A DNA stretch of 64,000 bases from the NCBI GenBank assembly GCA_023238725.1, contig CM041538.1, positions 13,142,880-13,206,879 on the forward strand, read 5' to 3'. Within the stretch, counting starts at the first letter, position 1. Each line of letters starts with the position of its first letter. Positions 43,101 to 56,459 of the stretch are shown one piece after another. The stretch comes from Scortum barcoo. Lineage: Eukaryota; Chordata; Actinopteri; Centrarchiformes; Terapontidae. The notes below the pieces were generated by a model that did not search any database, had not been told where the DNA came from, and saw only the letters and a program-made list of their open reading frames with translations. Position numbers and translations under genes: made by a program.

Positions 43101-46100
43101 AAGGCACAGATACATACAAAGAAGTTTGGGATCAACATTTTATGTAAAACAATTAAAATCCTAATGTAGCACGCCACATTGCACATACAAACAGGAACAG
43201 GAACAGGAACAATGGCCCAGATGCAAGCACACATCAGACGCTGTTTATATAAAACAGTGGACAGGGTAAACCGGGCAGGTCAGCCAGTTTTGCCATTTCT
43301 CTTTCCCTTACAAATCCCTCCTTCCTTCTTCTTCGGTTTCTTTTTTGTCTCTACCTCTATGACAATCATCTCTCATTCACACATTTGGCCACCACTCCCA
43401 TTCTTCCATGTTATTTTCTCCTTCCTTCCCTAGGTGTGTGTTTGCTGGCTGCAACTAACTCACTAGCTTTGGAGCTTTGGAGTGAAACAGTTCAAGTTCC
43501 CACCCTGCAAAATCATGTCAGTAACATCACTCTCTTGCATGATATGCCTAGATACAGCTTAATTTCTGTCTGCCTTTTTCATCCTTCTTTGCACTATGCA
43601 ACAACGGTTAATGGCCTATAATGACAAACAGCTGCGAATTGATTACTGAAAAGGGTTTATATATTTTTTCGGTGGGGGGAACGGGCTTTTATTTCATTTC
43701 TGAAGCATGCGGTGGCAGATAAATGTGTTTATTTGTTATTTGGCATCATTAACTTAGACTAAGAGGTGCGGAGGAGAGATCATTATTATTTATGGCTATT
43801 TTGTTTTTCAAATGCCACATACCCACAAATGGCAGGGTGAGATTAATCACATTGATCTGTTTTGGCTCTCTCTCTCTCTCTCTCACACACACTATCTGCT
43901 GCGTCTCTCCCCCCTCCATCTCTCCCTCTTCCACAAGAGATTCTCGTCAGACCCGCATTCTTAATCGCCACTGAGTTAATTAATCTCACACTTGGCTGCT
44001 GTAATAACTTGACTTGTTAGACCTCCTCTGTGCAAATGGACTTCGCCTCTTTAGCGGCTAAAAGCACCAGTAATGAACCAGCCAGGAGATGGGCGCAGGG
44101 GGAGAGCAGCCGGGAGCATCCAGAAAAAAGCTTAAAACATTGGGCCATGTCAGTGCCAATACCTGGGCGACCTTACACAAGCGTTACATTTACATTTTAG
44201 CCATTTAGCTCGCGTTCGTGCAGAGTCGCTTCCTGTAAGTGTAACAGCTCTGTCGAACATGCAGTTTCCAGATTGCCAACATTGCAAGACAATGTGAGAA
44301 AATACCTGATGCTTGCATTTTCTCATTCTGACAACGGACGCAACAAAACCTTCGTGTGTCTCCAGAGGCATGATGCAATTTAAAGGAAATAAACTTGAGC
44401 TGAGGAGAAGGAAAGAAAAGAAGTTTCTGGCATTCAAAGGTGCCAGTTGTCGTGTTGTACTGCCTCACTAAATTATTACCATGTTTATTTTAAGGCATTA
44501 GCCCAATTACCATAATAAACAAAATCACTGCTGTGAAGATTGGCAGCTTCTCCCTTCCAAAATACACTTCACATTTTGTGCCGCACGGATCCCAGAAACC
44601 AGGCTATATAACTTTACAGTACACAGGGGGATTAACTTTATGACACAAAACAATAAAGACATTTATACTGCAAACAATACAAAACTTGATTCTAGTTCAT
44701 AATTTCAACGACATGATCTTAGTACAAAGAAGGGTTGTTTTTTTGTCCTTATTTCCGTGTCTTTTTATGTTTAAAGCAAATAAAGAGGGTGGGAAGAGGA
44801 GGGTGGAAGTAGGTACACCTATTTTTTGTGGGAAATTTGGCAGTGGGAACTCTTTTTATTCTTTATATACCACTTGTATTTAAAAAGAGGGAGAATGGCA
44901 AAAGAATATTCGGGAAAAAGGGATGCAAATCAAATAGGAATGATAATGACAAGATAGGGAAAGTCAGCCAGTAAGGAGGCTTTAGCATCCACACGCTACC
45001 TGTCCTCAGCCCAGCTCAGCATACTCTGGTCAATCTCACGGTCAGGGACTGGTGAGGCCCCAAACCTTATTACATATTAATGTATTTAACCTATGGAGAA
45101 ACCACTCAATAGATAGTCACGGCACAGAATCCTGGCTCTGGGCAATTAAAGGAAATTGACGGATGGACAGACAGACGTCCAAGGCTGCTGGGGTCCATAT
45201 GGCGGGGGGCTTTCAGAGGCCCACTTCAATTACATAAAGACCTCTGCGCATTGGCATGGCACTCAGAGGGCCCTAGACGGCAACTCCAGAGAAAGACGCA
45301 ACGAGCCATACAGCGGTTAGTAACACACATGCGCGGACACACATGCATGCACATACACGTGCACAGAAACAGACACACTGGCAAGGGCACAAGTCCCAAA
45401 ATACAGCAGCTTCACACACAAACTCACACACACACTACAGCCTGACATAGACACCGTCAAAACAAGTTTTCTGTATTTCCCCAACACACATCCACAAACA
45501 AAAACTATTCTTGTTGTGGCCCTAGTAAGATGGATGTCTAAATAATCGCGCCATGATTACAGAGCCACTACAGCGTCACCCATCCGTGCTCAAGACTCTC
45601 ACACACTCCGGCAAGTCTGCAAAACCCAAGCCAGCGGACTGGCCAAGAGTTTATGCCTCGACTCCTCTTTCATCTGAAGGTGCCCTGTTGTCCTTAAAGC
45701 ACCTGAACGGCAGCATAAATCTGAGAGAACGAAGCTGGCTGTACATCAGGACATGGGCGGAGGAGAGGGACACTATCTAAACAAGAAGTGAGGTGGAGGT
45801 TTGATGGTTTGGCTGAATGATGTGGATGACAAATGAGATTAGGGAGGAAAAGAGGTGCTCTGAGTTAAGTATCGCTTCTCTTAGAGCTTGTTTTTTCTCT
45901 GCATTTTGTCATCTGTCTACCTCTCCATCCATCTGTCTTTCTCTCAGGATGTGTAGAAGGAATGTGGACTACCTTGGCTAATGTATTATTCACACTTCAT
46001 TGATGTGTAACTAAAGTTGGCAGTTTGGGGGGGCAGGGTGTCACCGATTACCCCCACGCCACCACTTTCTGCACACGCACACACACACATGCACACAGTA

Positions 46101-49100
46101 GCCCTAGCCACAAGGCCGCCAGGCACACATTGATGGATGTGCTGACACATAGTGCATGTTTGCGCACATATGTACAGACACACACAGATTTTCCTGTATT
46201 TAAAACATGGATTTCCATTTTGTATGGATCTGTACGTGTGTATGTGTGTGTGTGTGTGTGTGTGTGCAGTGCAGGGACACAGAAGGTCATTTGGAAATAT
46301 CAACAGGACCACAGCAGTATTGCAGAGGTGCCACATTGTCACTGGCACCAGCAGCTGCATACGTGAGTATTCTGGGTTGTTAAACATCCTAGAAAAGCAA
46401 AGGCACAGTGTGGTTGTTCAGGAGAAAAAAGGAAAATGAATGAAAAAGAATGTTATACAGAGAGTAGATTAACAGGACAGGCATTATGTTCACACATTTG
46501 CAGGGGTCATTGGTTAAAAAGGTCAGCTAATAGAGACAGTCAATAGTCAGTTTATACATTAACCTTTACTGTTTTGACAGCCTGCTGACTTTGGAAATAG
46601 TATTATGGGAATAATTTGACTTCCACAGAGTATAATGATTTAAATTGAGCCACAGTGAAAAGGGAAGGGCATAACAGTGTCTGAAGCTTCTCTGAAAGGA
46701 GCTACAATCAGGGAAGCAACCCTCCTCTCTAAACACTAATAATCCTGTTTTTGCGCCAGGGTTGTCCAAGGGAAGAAATAGTTAACTTTCCCATAACTCG
46801 CCTAGAAGTTTACCTCACCCACCCACCTGCCATATTGTGATCTTTATAACACAGCCTGTGGCGAACTTAGCTAGTTAAAAAATAACAATCCCAGTGTTTA
46901 TGCCTAAGCTCACCCATTAGCACAAGTGTTCAGCTGGGTTCAGTTCTGTTGTGGCCTGTGGCGATGCAATCTGAAGGGAATAAACAACAACAAGGTGCAA
47001 GTTTGTTTTTTCTCCCCGACTGGTGACATGGGAAAAGAGAAGCGCCAAAAATATCAGTGTGTTTCCGTCCAGCTCGTATGTGTTCCATCTAGCTTCACCA
47101 CAGGCACACATGCACACGCGGGACAGACCTCTTGGTGGTCCGAGTGAGCTAGGTGGGGTTGGTAATGCTCCAACCGCAGGGTGTGGATCAGCACGGACCT
47201 GATTAGTCATCGGCCCTGACCCTGAACCAGCTGAAGCGGGTTGAATACAAATGAATCCCCAGGGTTGCTGGCCAGTAAATCTGACTTGGGACCGGTGTTT
47301 ATGAGATTCAAACCACACCAAAGGCCACAGCGGATGGCTTACCTTACTGACCCTGAACTTCATTGAAAGGAAGGGAAATAGACTTTTGGGCAGGGTGTTG
47401 CCAGACCGATTGGTAGTTATAGTAATCATGAGATTGTGGTTATAGTAATCATTTCTTTTGGCATACCTCGTTTGAAAAGGTGTTATGAAGTCAACAGTGT
47501 ACATCTGTTGTTTTTCCATGCTTGAAACATGGCCCTGTTTAAAAGAAGATACACATCAATAAATCATGGCAGAGTTAAATCTGCAAAGCCCCCCCTGCTC
47601 TGGGAAAGTGTTAATATTTCACCAACGTGTAGCCTCCTGTTCTGTTCCTCCAGCTTCTCTTCCATTTCTAATGACTGTCGAGGCTCAACACATCCGGGCT
47701 GCTCTATTCTTGGGTTAATGAACAGGTGAGGAATTACTTAGACAGACGGAGATGGAAATTGATTTTTTTAAGTGTTGCCTCATTATACCATGTGGGGCAC
47801 TTTATCCAGTACCACAGAAACACAACACCCGGCAACGTGGGTTGTGTAACATCAAGGTCATATGGGTGTTATGGTTCCATGTGTGCATCGAAAGAATAGG
47901 GGGCGGGCAGCCTGGATAGAGACTGTATGGATTGTCTGTAAGCAAGGCCATTAGTGGGGGACTAATTAGGAGAGACCAAGTGGTCTCCAGTACCGGTCGA
48001 AGCCAAGATTCATAAATAAGTAAGTGCAGGGGCAGCTTGGTCGCTTAATTTACAAAGCGTGAAAAAAGGGCGTGAATCCCAAGAGGCACAAAGCCAATCT
48101 GGTTGCAAGGATGGACTATCGGCAGCAATCCTGTCTATCTTGGTGGCATTGATTGATGGCGAGCCAAATTGAATCTCTAATCATCGCCACCCTTTATATG
48201 TGCGCCCCTGGGGATTTTCAGAGGCCAAAAGCAGCACAGGGGGTAATGCTTTTGTATCCCCTTCCTGACACTAGTGGCATAAACATTGCAGGCCCCCCCT
48301 CCCTCCGCCACAACCTTTCTCCTCTCCTTACTTGACCATCCCCATCTGGCCAGCAGTTATCTGACCCCACTGTGTATTCTCGCTCACACTTTCGTGTCTC
48401 TGCCGATTGTTTTCACACTCTAAGCTGTTTGGCTGAGGTATTTAAAACCCAGACACCTCATGCGACTCCCACTTAGACACCCTCTGCCACCTAAAGCAAC
48501 ATATTGCATTACAGCCCACTGAGGCATTTTTGCCTTGCTTTTTTTTTCTTTCTTTCTTAGTGGTTCCTTCTGCGCTAATCTTTTTTATTGTCCAAGCTGA
48601 CAGGCAAGGAACGTGTTTTGAGGAAAAAAAGCTGAGGGCGACAATGACATCTTGAAAGCAGAGCGCATGTCAGACCTGTCATGTAAGGAAACAATTTCGG
48701 TCAGTGGAATGAGGGGAGATGACATGCATTCGCTATGCCTTTCAAATGCAGACTTTCCTCTCTCCAGACACAATAGGGGAAGTCATCTTGACAGTCGAGA
48801 CCTTATCAAGTAGTAGGCAACAACAAAGGGTCTCTGAGCTGTAAATAGCATCTGTCTCCCAGCTGCTTAATGTCACTGTTGGGGTTTTGATATCACAAGG
48901 GCATGAGATAACAGGGAAAGGAAAATAATACTACAATTAGGACATACTGTAACTGTGATAAGCGGTCACAGAAGAGGGAACTGAAGAGGGGCAGAGGGCA
49001 GAACGATGGACAAAAAGGATTGGGATGAAAGAGGAAAGGATGAGAATGACACGTTAAAGAGTGGGGGGCGGGAGATCATAGGCTGAGAGCAAGGCTGGGA

Positions 49101-51287
49101 AAGGGACAAGGCCAAAGAAAGTGACAGGGAGGTGAAGAAAGGGAAGGTAAACAGTGTGTAAAAGGAGGCTTTGTCTGCAGAGGATTTTGCTTAATGCCTT
49201 TTTTTTGGGTGGAAAGCCTTGAACATTTCGGATCTTCTTCTTTGGCAAGCCGGAGCGCCAAGCTGTCTGGCTGGCACAATACATACGGGGACCTTGAAGT
49301 TGGTGGGACCTGATTAGCTTGTGCTAAACCACTGCTGCACTTGTACAATCTAAGGCCTCCTCCAATCAAATGGCAATACATTATATTAGGCCATATAAAT
49401 CAATGACCATAAGAAGCAAAAGGCAAATGTTCCCACTCTATAAAAAGAAGACAAATGCTGAAAAATGACACCACGCTTTGTTCCTGTTGATAGCTTAGTT
49501 AAACAAGGCTTTGAATTTCTCAGACATTTGACCGTGAGCAGGTAATAAAAGCCACAGTGCTCTGCTATCACTAAGCATGCAATCACAGTTCATATGAGAT
49601 TTGTGTTTACTCACTCACTCCCTCCGCCTTTTGTTCAGCTCTAATTATTTCATTCCATTTGCCATTGACTCACGCATTCTGACACTATCGAAGATTGCAT
49701 CTTGAAATCGTCACACAATGTTTCCATTGATCGGCACTGGCTTGCTTGTCAGATTCATTAAAAAACTGCTGGCAGATTCCTTCCAGACTGCATCAAAGCC
49801 TAGACCTTTCATCTGGGACCAGCGCGAGTGTACGTGTGAGCAATGTACAGAGAGTAAAAGATAGTGAATGCTGCTAATGGAAAGCAATGGATCTCCCTTT
49901 CCCAGACACAACGCTGTATCTGCGAGAAAGCTGCATGGCGTGAAAGTGGAGACTTGGACGATAGGTCGGTGGAAAGCGTCCAAGTCAGGAGATTACAGTT
50001 TCTCTGCTTAGGTGGATCTCACAGTCTGCGAGCCAACTGCTGCTCTGTTCCTCAGCTCCTCGCGCTCCTTCCTCCTCTTCTTCCGCCCCCTACCTGCCCC
50101 CCCTCCACTCATTCCCTCCCCTCCGACCTCAGCATAATTGACCTTGGCTCTCTGCAACCTCTGTCCTGCATAGTTGCTTCTCTCAACACCTTTTCGAATG
50201 AAGTGCTTGGCCAATAAACAGAGCTGAGTGGCTTTTGAAAAACGAAAAACCCTCCCTTCTCGCCACCCTCTCTCTCACTCTGCATGGCCTCTCTCACACA
50301 CACACACAGCTCCAACTTTGAGGGGCTTAAATAACTGATAACCTCTCTGACTTTGACTCCGTAGGTGGGGCAGCGGAGCACGGCGAGAGTTGGACCCACC
50401 ATACACATCGCTCACCTAGCCAAGCAAGAGGCTCAAACGCCAGAGTAGGGCGGGGCAGCGTATACCTCATGGCAAAGAGGGGGCATCCCTGGAAGTGCAT
50501 AAGCTTGCACCTGGCTGAAATCCGCCGCCCGCTACCTCCAGCCTCCCCGCGTTGCTGGAATCTACTGTGCTAACATGCCTGTCTCGCAAAGGTAAAAGGA
50601 AGGTCAGAGAATATGTAGAAACTCTGGGAGAAGACGTCTTGCCTTCTTGATCATTTTTTAATCCCTTCTCTCTCTTTCATTTCGCACATACATACACATA
50701 CACACTGCTACACACCATCAAACTCCATATTTCTGGGGAGGCAAAGCGGATAAGAAATGAGGAGTCTTTGAACTGCCTGGATGTTTCAAGCCCCTTCTTC
50801 TCTCGATCTCTGTGCTCCCCTGCTGCTCTGCTGGGACGCGGAGAAAGGGGCTGATCGATGGGCTCTGACAGCAATGAAATGAATGGAACCAGCTGATTGA
50901 TTCATTAGCGGAGGAGTGAGTGGATGTGGACGTCGGCTGTGACCCTAAGAAGCGGATGGGTGAAGATTTTGGGTGGGGGTTGTGTGCATGTGTATTGGGC
51001 ATAGGTAATGTGTGCTGCTGTGCGATTAAGCAACTGTCACCATTTGTGTGTATTAAGTGTGTGTGTATGTGTGCGTGAGTTGAGAGGTCAGAAGGGATTT
51101 CCATAGGGTGTGAGAGGGGAAAGGGAAGCTGTTTATGGCCTGACTTGGCACAGAGGGAGGGGGTCAGCCTAAGTTGTCCAGGGCTTTCATCTGGCTCATT
51201 GCAATTAGTCTTTCACAGCATTTGTTGTCAAATCCTTGTTAAAGCCACAGCTAACAACCCCCCCATGTCAAACAAGCATACATACAG

Positions 51288-51365
<78 letters not shown>

Positions 51366-54300
51366 ATTGCATGATATAAATGAATTGAATTACAGAGTTT
51401 ATCCAAAGCTGATTTTGGATATATATATCCAATATGGGATAAATAAAGTAATCTGATTGATGATTCTGATATTTTTTTAAGGTAACAACAGATATTATGG
51501 GGACTTTTTATGAATAAAAGTTGATATATTCAACCAGTTGCAGTTGATTGCATCTTATTATCAAAAGGGAGAAAGTCTGCTGGAGAAAAGACTTTCCTCT
51601 AACAGTTGGAACAGCAGCTCTGTGAATTGACTCAGGCTAATGGCAAACCCACAGGGTGGCCTGACTTCCCTTCTTCTGTCTGCTGCTGAAAAAACACATC
51701 ATGAGAGTAACTGTCACACTCACACTTTATAGCTCTCTGCCACCCTTGGTTTAACCAAATGGACAGGTGTCAGGGCCATCTGAGTAACAAAAGACCTAAA
51801 GCAACACCTCCACATTTGCTAGATTGCCCCCATGAAATGCTCGCCTTAATGATAGCAAGTTAGACTTTTTGACCTTCCTTCCACTGCCCTCTAAATATTG
51901 CACTCACTTAAATATTAAAGTTATTGTGTCACTGAAACTTTGTTTCAACTTGAGCGGAGGTTAAATAAATGCTCCCCACAGCTGGCAGTGCCTCCAGGAG
52001 GCTGCACTGTGGAACCATGGGGATTATGTAAATATCTTGACAAAAGGTCACATGTGATTGGTGCGACTGCCACAGAAACGGGTTGGATTCGCCGTGTGTG
52101 ATCTGTGTAGAAGAGGCAGTGTTCAAGATGTTTGGAGTGAATTTGGTGCACTGTTGATAAGAGAGAAGAGGCCTGGTTTAACCAGCTGCTGTTCTCAAGA
52201 AGACAAAAAGGGAATGGGAAGTGGGGAGCCCTCCTCTTGCCTGCGGGGCTTTTGAAGTGTAGAGGAAGTGCAGGTGGCGAGTGTTGTTGACATCAAGGAT
52301 GAGAAATGGGGCAGAATAAGATGTAATAGCAGCCTGCTGTAACACTGTACTCAAGGTGAACGGAACACTCACACAGAGACCCCATACCAAGTAAAATATA
52401 CACTGTTCAAACACTCTTGTTCTCGCACATGCATTATGGTTAATTACAATGGACATCTGAGCCCATCACATCAGTCGAGACTGCAGATTTTCCCTTGAAG
52501 CAGACCCTATCATCACACATAGGCCTACTACGCTGTTTGAAAATTAGCAAAAGCTGTTTTCCTGCTTTTGAAGGGAACAGGTCCTGGAGCGAGGCCTCGT
52601 GCCTTGAAAAGTTCCACCATCAACCACCCAACTATTGTTAACTACAACAAAGAAAGTTCCCCCATCTGTCTTTTCTTCTGATGGTTAACAAGGCCGGCAA
52701 AGGCTGAGGCAAGGTGATGTGGCCTTTCTCCCCCCTTAAGGCACACAGTTTTACAGCGGCGTCCGCTCTCCAGACAGATGTAACCAGCTATTTTTTAAAG
52801 ACAAAAATCAAAGATCTCTTTCTGCTCCATCGGCAAAATTTGTTACAAGAGTCTGAAGCTCGTAAAGAAATGGTGGGAGGAGGCCCTGAGGTGGATCAAG
52901 CTGCTGCTAGGAGAAGTCTGCTCCCCAAAAACTCCACCCTGATTTCCTGCAAATACCCCTGCCTTCTCTGCTCTGTGCTCGCCAAGTGACGAGCGCCATA
53001 ATAACCATTGCATGTCTGTACAGGCTTTTAGTCATCGCTCAAGTAGCACAGCTGCCCTGATGTGCTGGCCGGCCACGATGACAAAAAGAAGTCAAGCGCA
53101 CATCACTGACCCAGCCCCCAACCGTGCCTGACCTGATCTGTTTGTGTGGGTGTTTATGTGTGTCAACGAGCCGTGGAAAGTTGCACAGTCGCTCCCTCTA
53201 AATACACATATCCTCTTTCAGTGTATTTTTATTCGCCACTGGAAAAGGATAACCCCTGGAGCTTGATTGTGTTAGGACAGCCATTGTTGAGAAGGAACAA
53301 GACCAACCTTGGGGAATGAGCCCCCTCCACCAGTTTCATCCAAACAGACCCCCACCGTGACCTCTGGATAGGGGTCACAGGACGTGGGCCGAGAGCGGGT
53401 GGAAAGCACAGCAGGTCTTAACTCACTTCTAATCTGGACATTTTGACACATGGTAATTTCGACTACACTTTATGGACATCCGGTGCCGACAGGGCCTATA
53501 AAAGGCAAACTCTGAAGGCCATTAATATTATGTCAGACATTTCATCAGTATTTTGAAAGCCATTAATATAGTCCAGTAAGGACCCAAGATGGGGGAACAT
53601 CCGTGTCTGAGTGAGCTGAGCGGTGTGAAATACCCATAATACAACCGCACAAACACAGGCGAGCACACACGCTATAAAACTTTCATATGCTGGGCTTGAC
53701 AGAAATGAACAGATTAGTTTAAGTTTAGGCCGATATACAAACAAGGGGCTGTCAGTTAACTTTCCATTCTTTTACCTCATTTGGGGAATACAATTAGAGG
53801 AGAAAACATTGATTCTAAAATGGTTTAGTAAGTTTTGGGGCATTAAAATAGTCTAAAACCCTTAAGTGGAAGTTTTTCAGTAGAAGATTTACGCTAAACT
53901 TAAATTTCTTCTTAATGAGAAGAACTAATATAGAGGTTGATGTCTCCAGCTCTCGGTGCCGCCACTACGTGACTTTATTTTTAATTCAATCCACCTTAGC
54001 TCGAGGAGTTAGACATAGCGTGACATACTATACCACCAGCACTACACACACAAACACTCCTTAACCTCCCAAACACACATATAAACAATCCTACCCCCTG
54101 GATGCACCACCCGTCTTGCATTTCCTGCAAGTGCAAAACCCTTACTCCCTTTCTCTCACTGTCTTTCACTCCACATACTGTGCCTGCGTCTATGTGTATG
54201 TGTGTGTGTGTCTCTCTCTCTCTCTTTCTCGCCCTTGTTCTGCTCGGCTGACTGCAGACACCAGCAGTGTGTCTGTGCAGTGGGCAGGCCCAGACACATT

Positions 54301-55391
54301 GGCCCTCCTCTGCCTGCTCTCGACAGTGGGTGTCAAAGACCTGCCATCCCACAAGGCCCCTCTGTCGGATGCCAGGATGGACTGCACACACAGGCTACAC
54401 ACACACACACATGCAGCTTAAAAAAATGTCCAGAAAATACCCTTAGACTATCCTACTCTCATAAACTAACATACTACTCACTGCTAGTTGGATGGATGCA
54501 AATATTTAACTTTAATCAATTACAATACAACAGCCATTCCAATTTAATCCAAAATATTCATAAAAAGATGGTATCATTACTGTGGAGGTGACAATAGACT
54601 ACCCCTAACAACCTACAGAACAGTATGAAGTTGTCATTGTTGCTGTTCTGCCTCTGCTGATCCTGTTTTGCGAGATCCAAAAGCTAAGCCAGAAACTGTC
54701 TTTATGTTGTAAAGCCCTGAACAAATACGGTTAAAGAGACATGACGTGACAACATCCCCAGCCACATATTTTCTCTCTTCTCCTATAAGAACTCCAGTAC
54801 AGTGCAACAGAATCAGAGCTGAGTTGACAACATCCCTATTTTAGTCCCCACTGCCTCATTTTTACCGGTCATCCTGCCTCGTCCACTTCCTGGTGTGTGA
54901 AGGCCGCAGCAGGCCCGACACGGCTGTTGCTTGCCATGTGAAATTCCACCTCGGTGAATCTTTTGCGTGCCGCCATGTGAGCCATGAAGCGTCAGACGGC
55001 GCATATGAGCGCTCCCGCAGGCCCGTTGCATCTGTAAAGTCTGTCAACTCTGCTGCTCTGCTGGGTCTCTGATCCAAATCCGGCCCACATCCCGACCACA
55101 CCACCTCACAGCTCTGGCCCCCTATACCATACCATCCCACCCTCAACTCCCAACATGTCGTCATCCACTCCCCCTTCATCTTGAGCGCCTTACGCCAATC
55201 TGAACCTAAGTCACTGTGCATCTGTTCAACATGGCTGCAGCCTAGCATATGACCTCCCCACTGGCTGGGCTCTCTGTCGAGGTCAATGTACCAGGCAACG
55301 GCTGAAAGTGATGGGCTAATGCTGTTGTTTTCTCCCATGTCTTAATGGTTTTGTTAATTCTTTTAGACAGGTGTCTGTCCGTGAATGTGTG

Positions 55392-55482
<91 letters not shown>

Positions 55483-55672
55483 GCTTCTGCATTGCCCTTG
55501 CCCTGCCAAATCGTGAAACTCTAAGTGAGCATTATAAATTTTAAATGTCTACCATAAAAAGTTTAAATATGTAATGACCATGAGCATCAGTAAATACCTT
55601 ATTATTTAAAAAATCATAAATGATTATTTTGTGGATATATAGCAAAATCTAATATATAATACTGAGTTGACC

Positions 55673-55705
<33 letters not shown>

Positions 55706-55790
55706 TTAATAGAATTTTCTATTTTGTATTATATTCAAATTTTCCTGCTAATTAAATAAATTACTCAGTAGGTCTAAAACCTTACTTAAC

Positions 55791-55826
<36 letters not shown>

Positions 55827-56386
55827 TATAAGAAGAAGAAGAATACGAAGAAGAATACTGTTGCTATTATTATTAGTATTAGTAGTATTATTAGTTCTGT
55901 TGTTATAATCAGTTATTGCCACGATTATCATAGTCAATATTATTACATTATTATTATAAGCATTATGACCATTATTGGAGAGGACAGAGACCCTTTGTGG
56001 CCAGTGTGCCTGCCTGCCTATTAGCACGCGGAGCGGACTCATCCCTCACCCAGCCAATTGATTCAGGACGCACTGATAAATATCCTTATGAATTGGTAAT
56101 TGCTTCGAGCGAGAAGACAGCGAGCCAGTCTCCCGCATCAAACCTGATTCTGCGGTTTTAAAAGGCTGAGCGGCGCTGATTCGCCCGATCAATAAAACCG
56201 CATCAATTGACACTTTGAACACTTTGTGTGTGTCTGTGCGCGTCAAAGCGACTGTCTCCACCAGCATCATCTTATTTATCCTATTTATCGTGGAAAAGTC
56301 GGGTGTTTCTGTTTGATACAGCTACTTTTATAAGAAATACACAAGGAAATGAATATTCAGCACCAGTATGCCTGAAAATAAATCAT

Positions 56387-56459
<73 letters not shown>

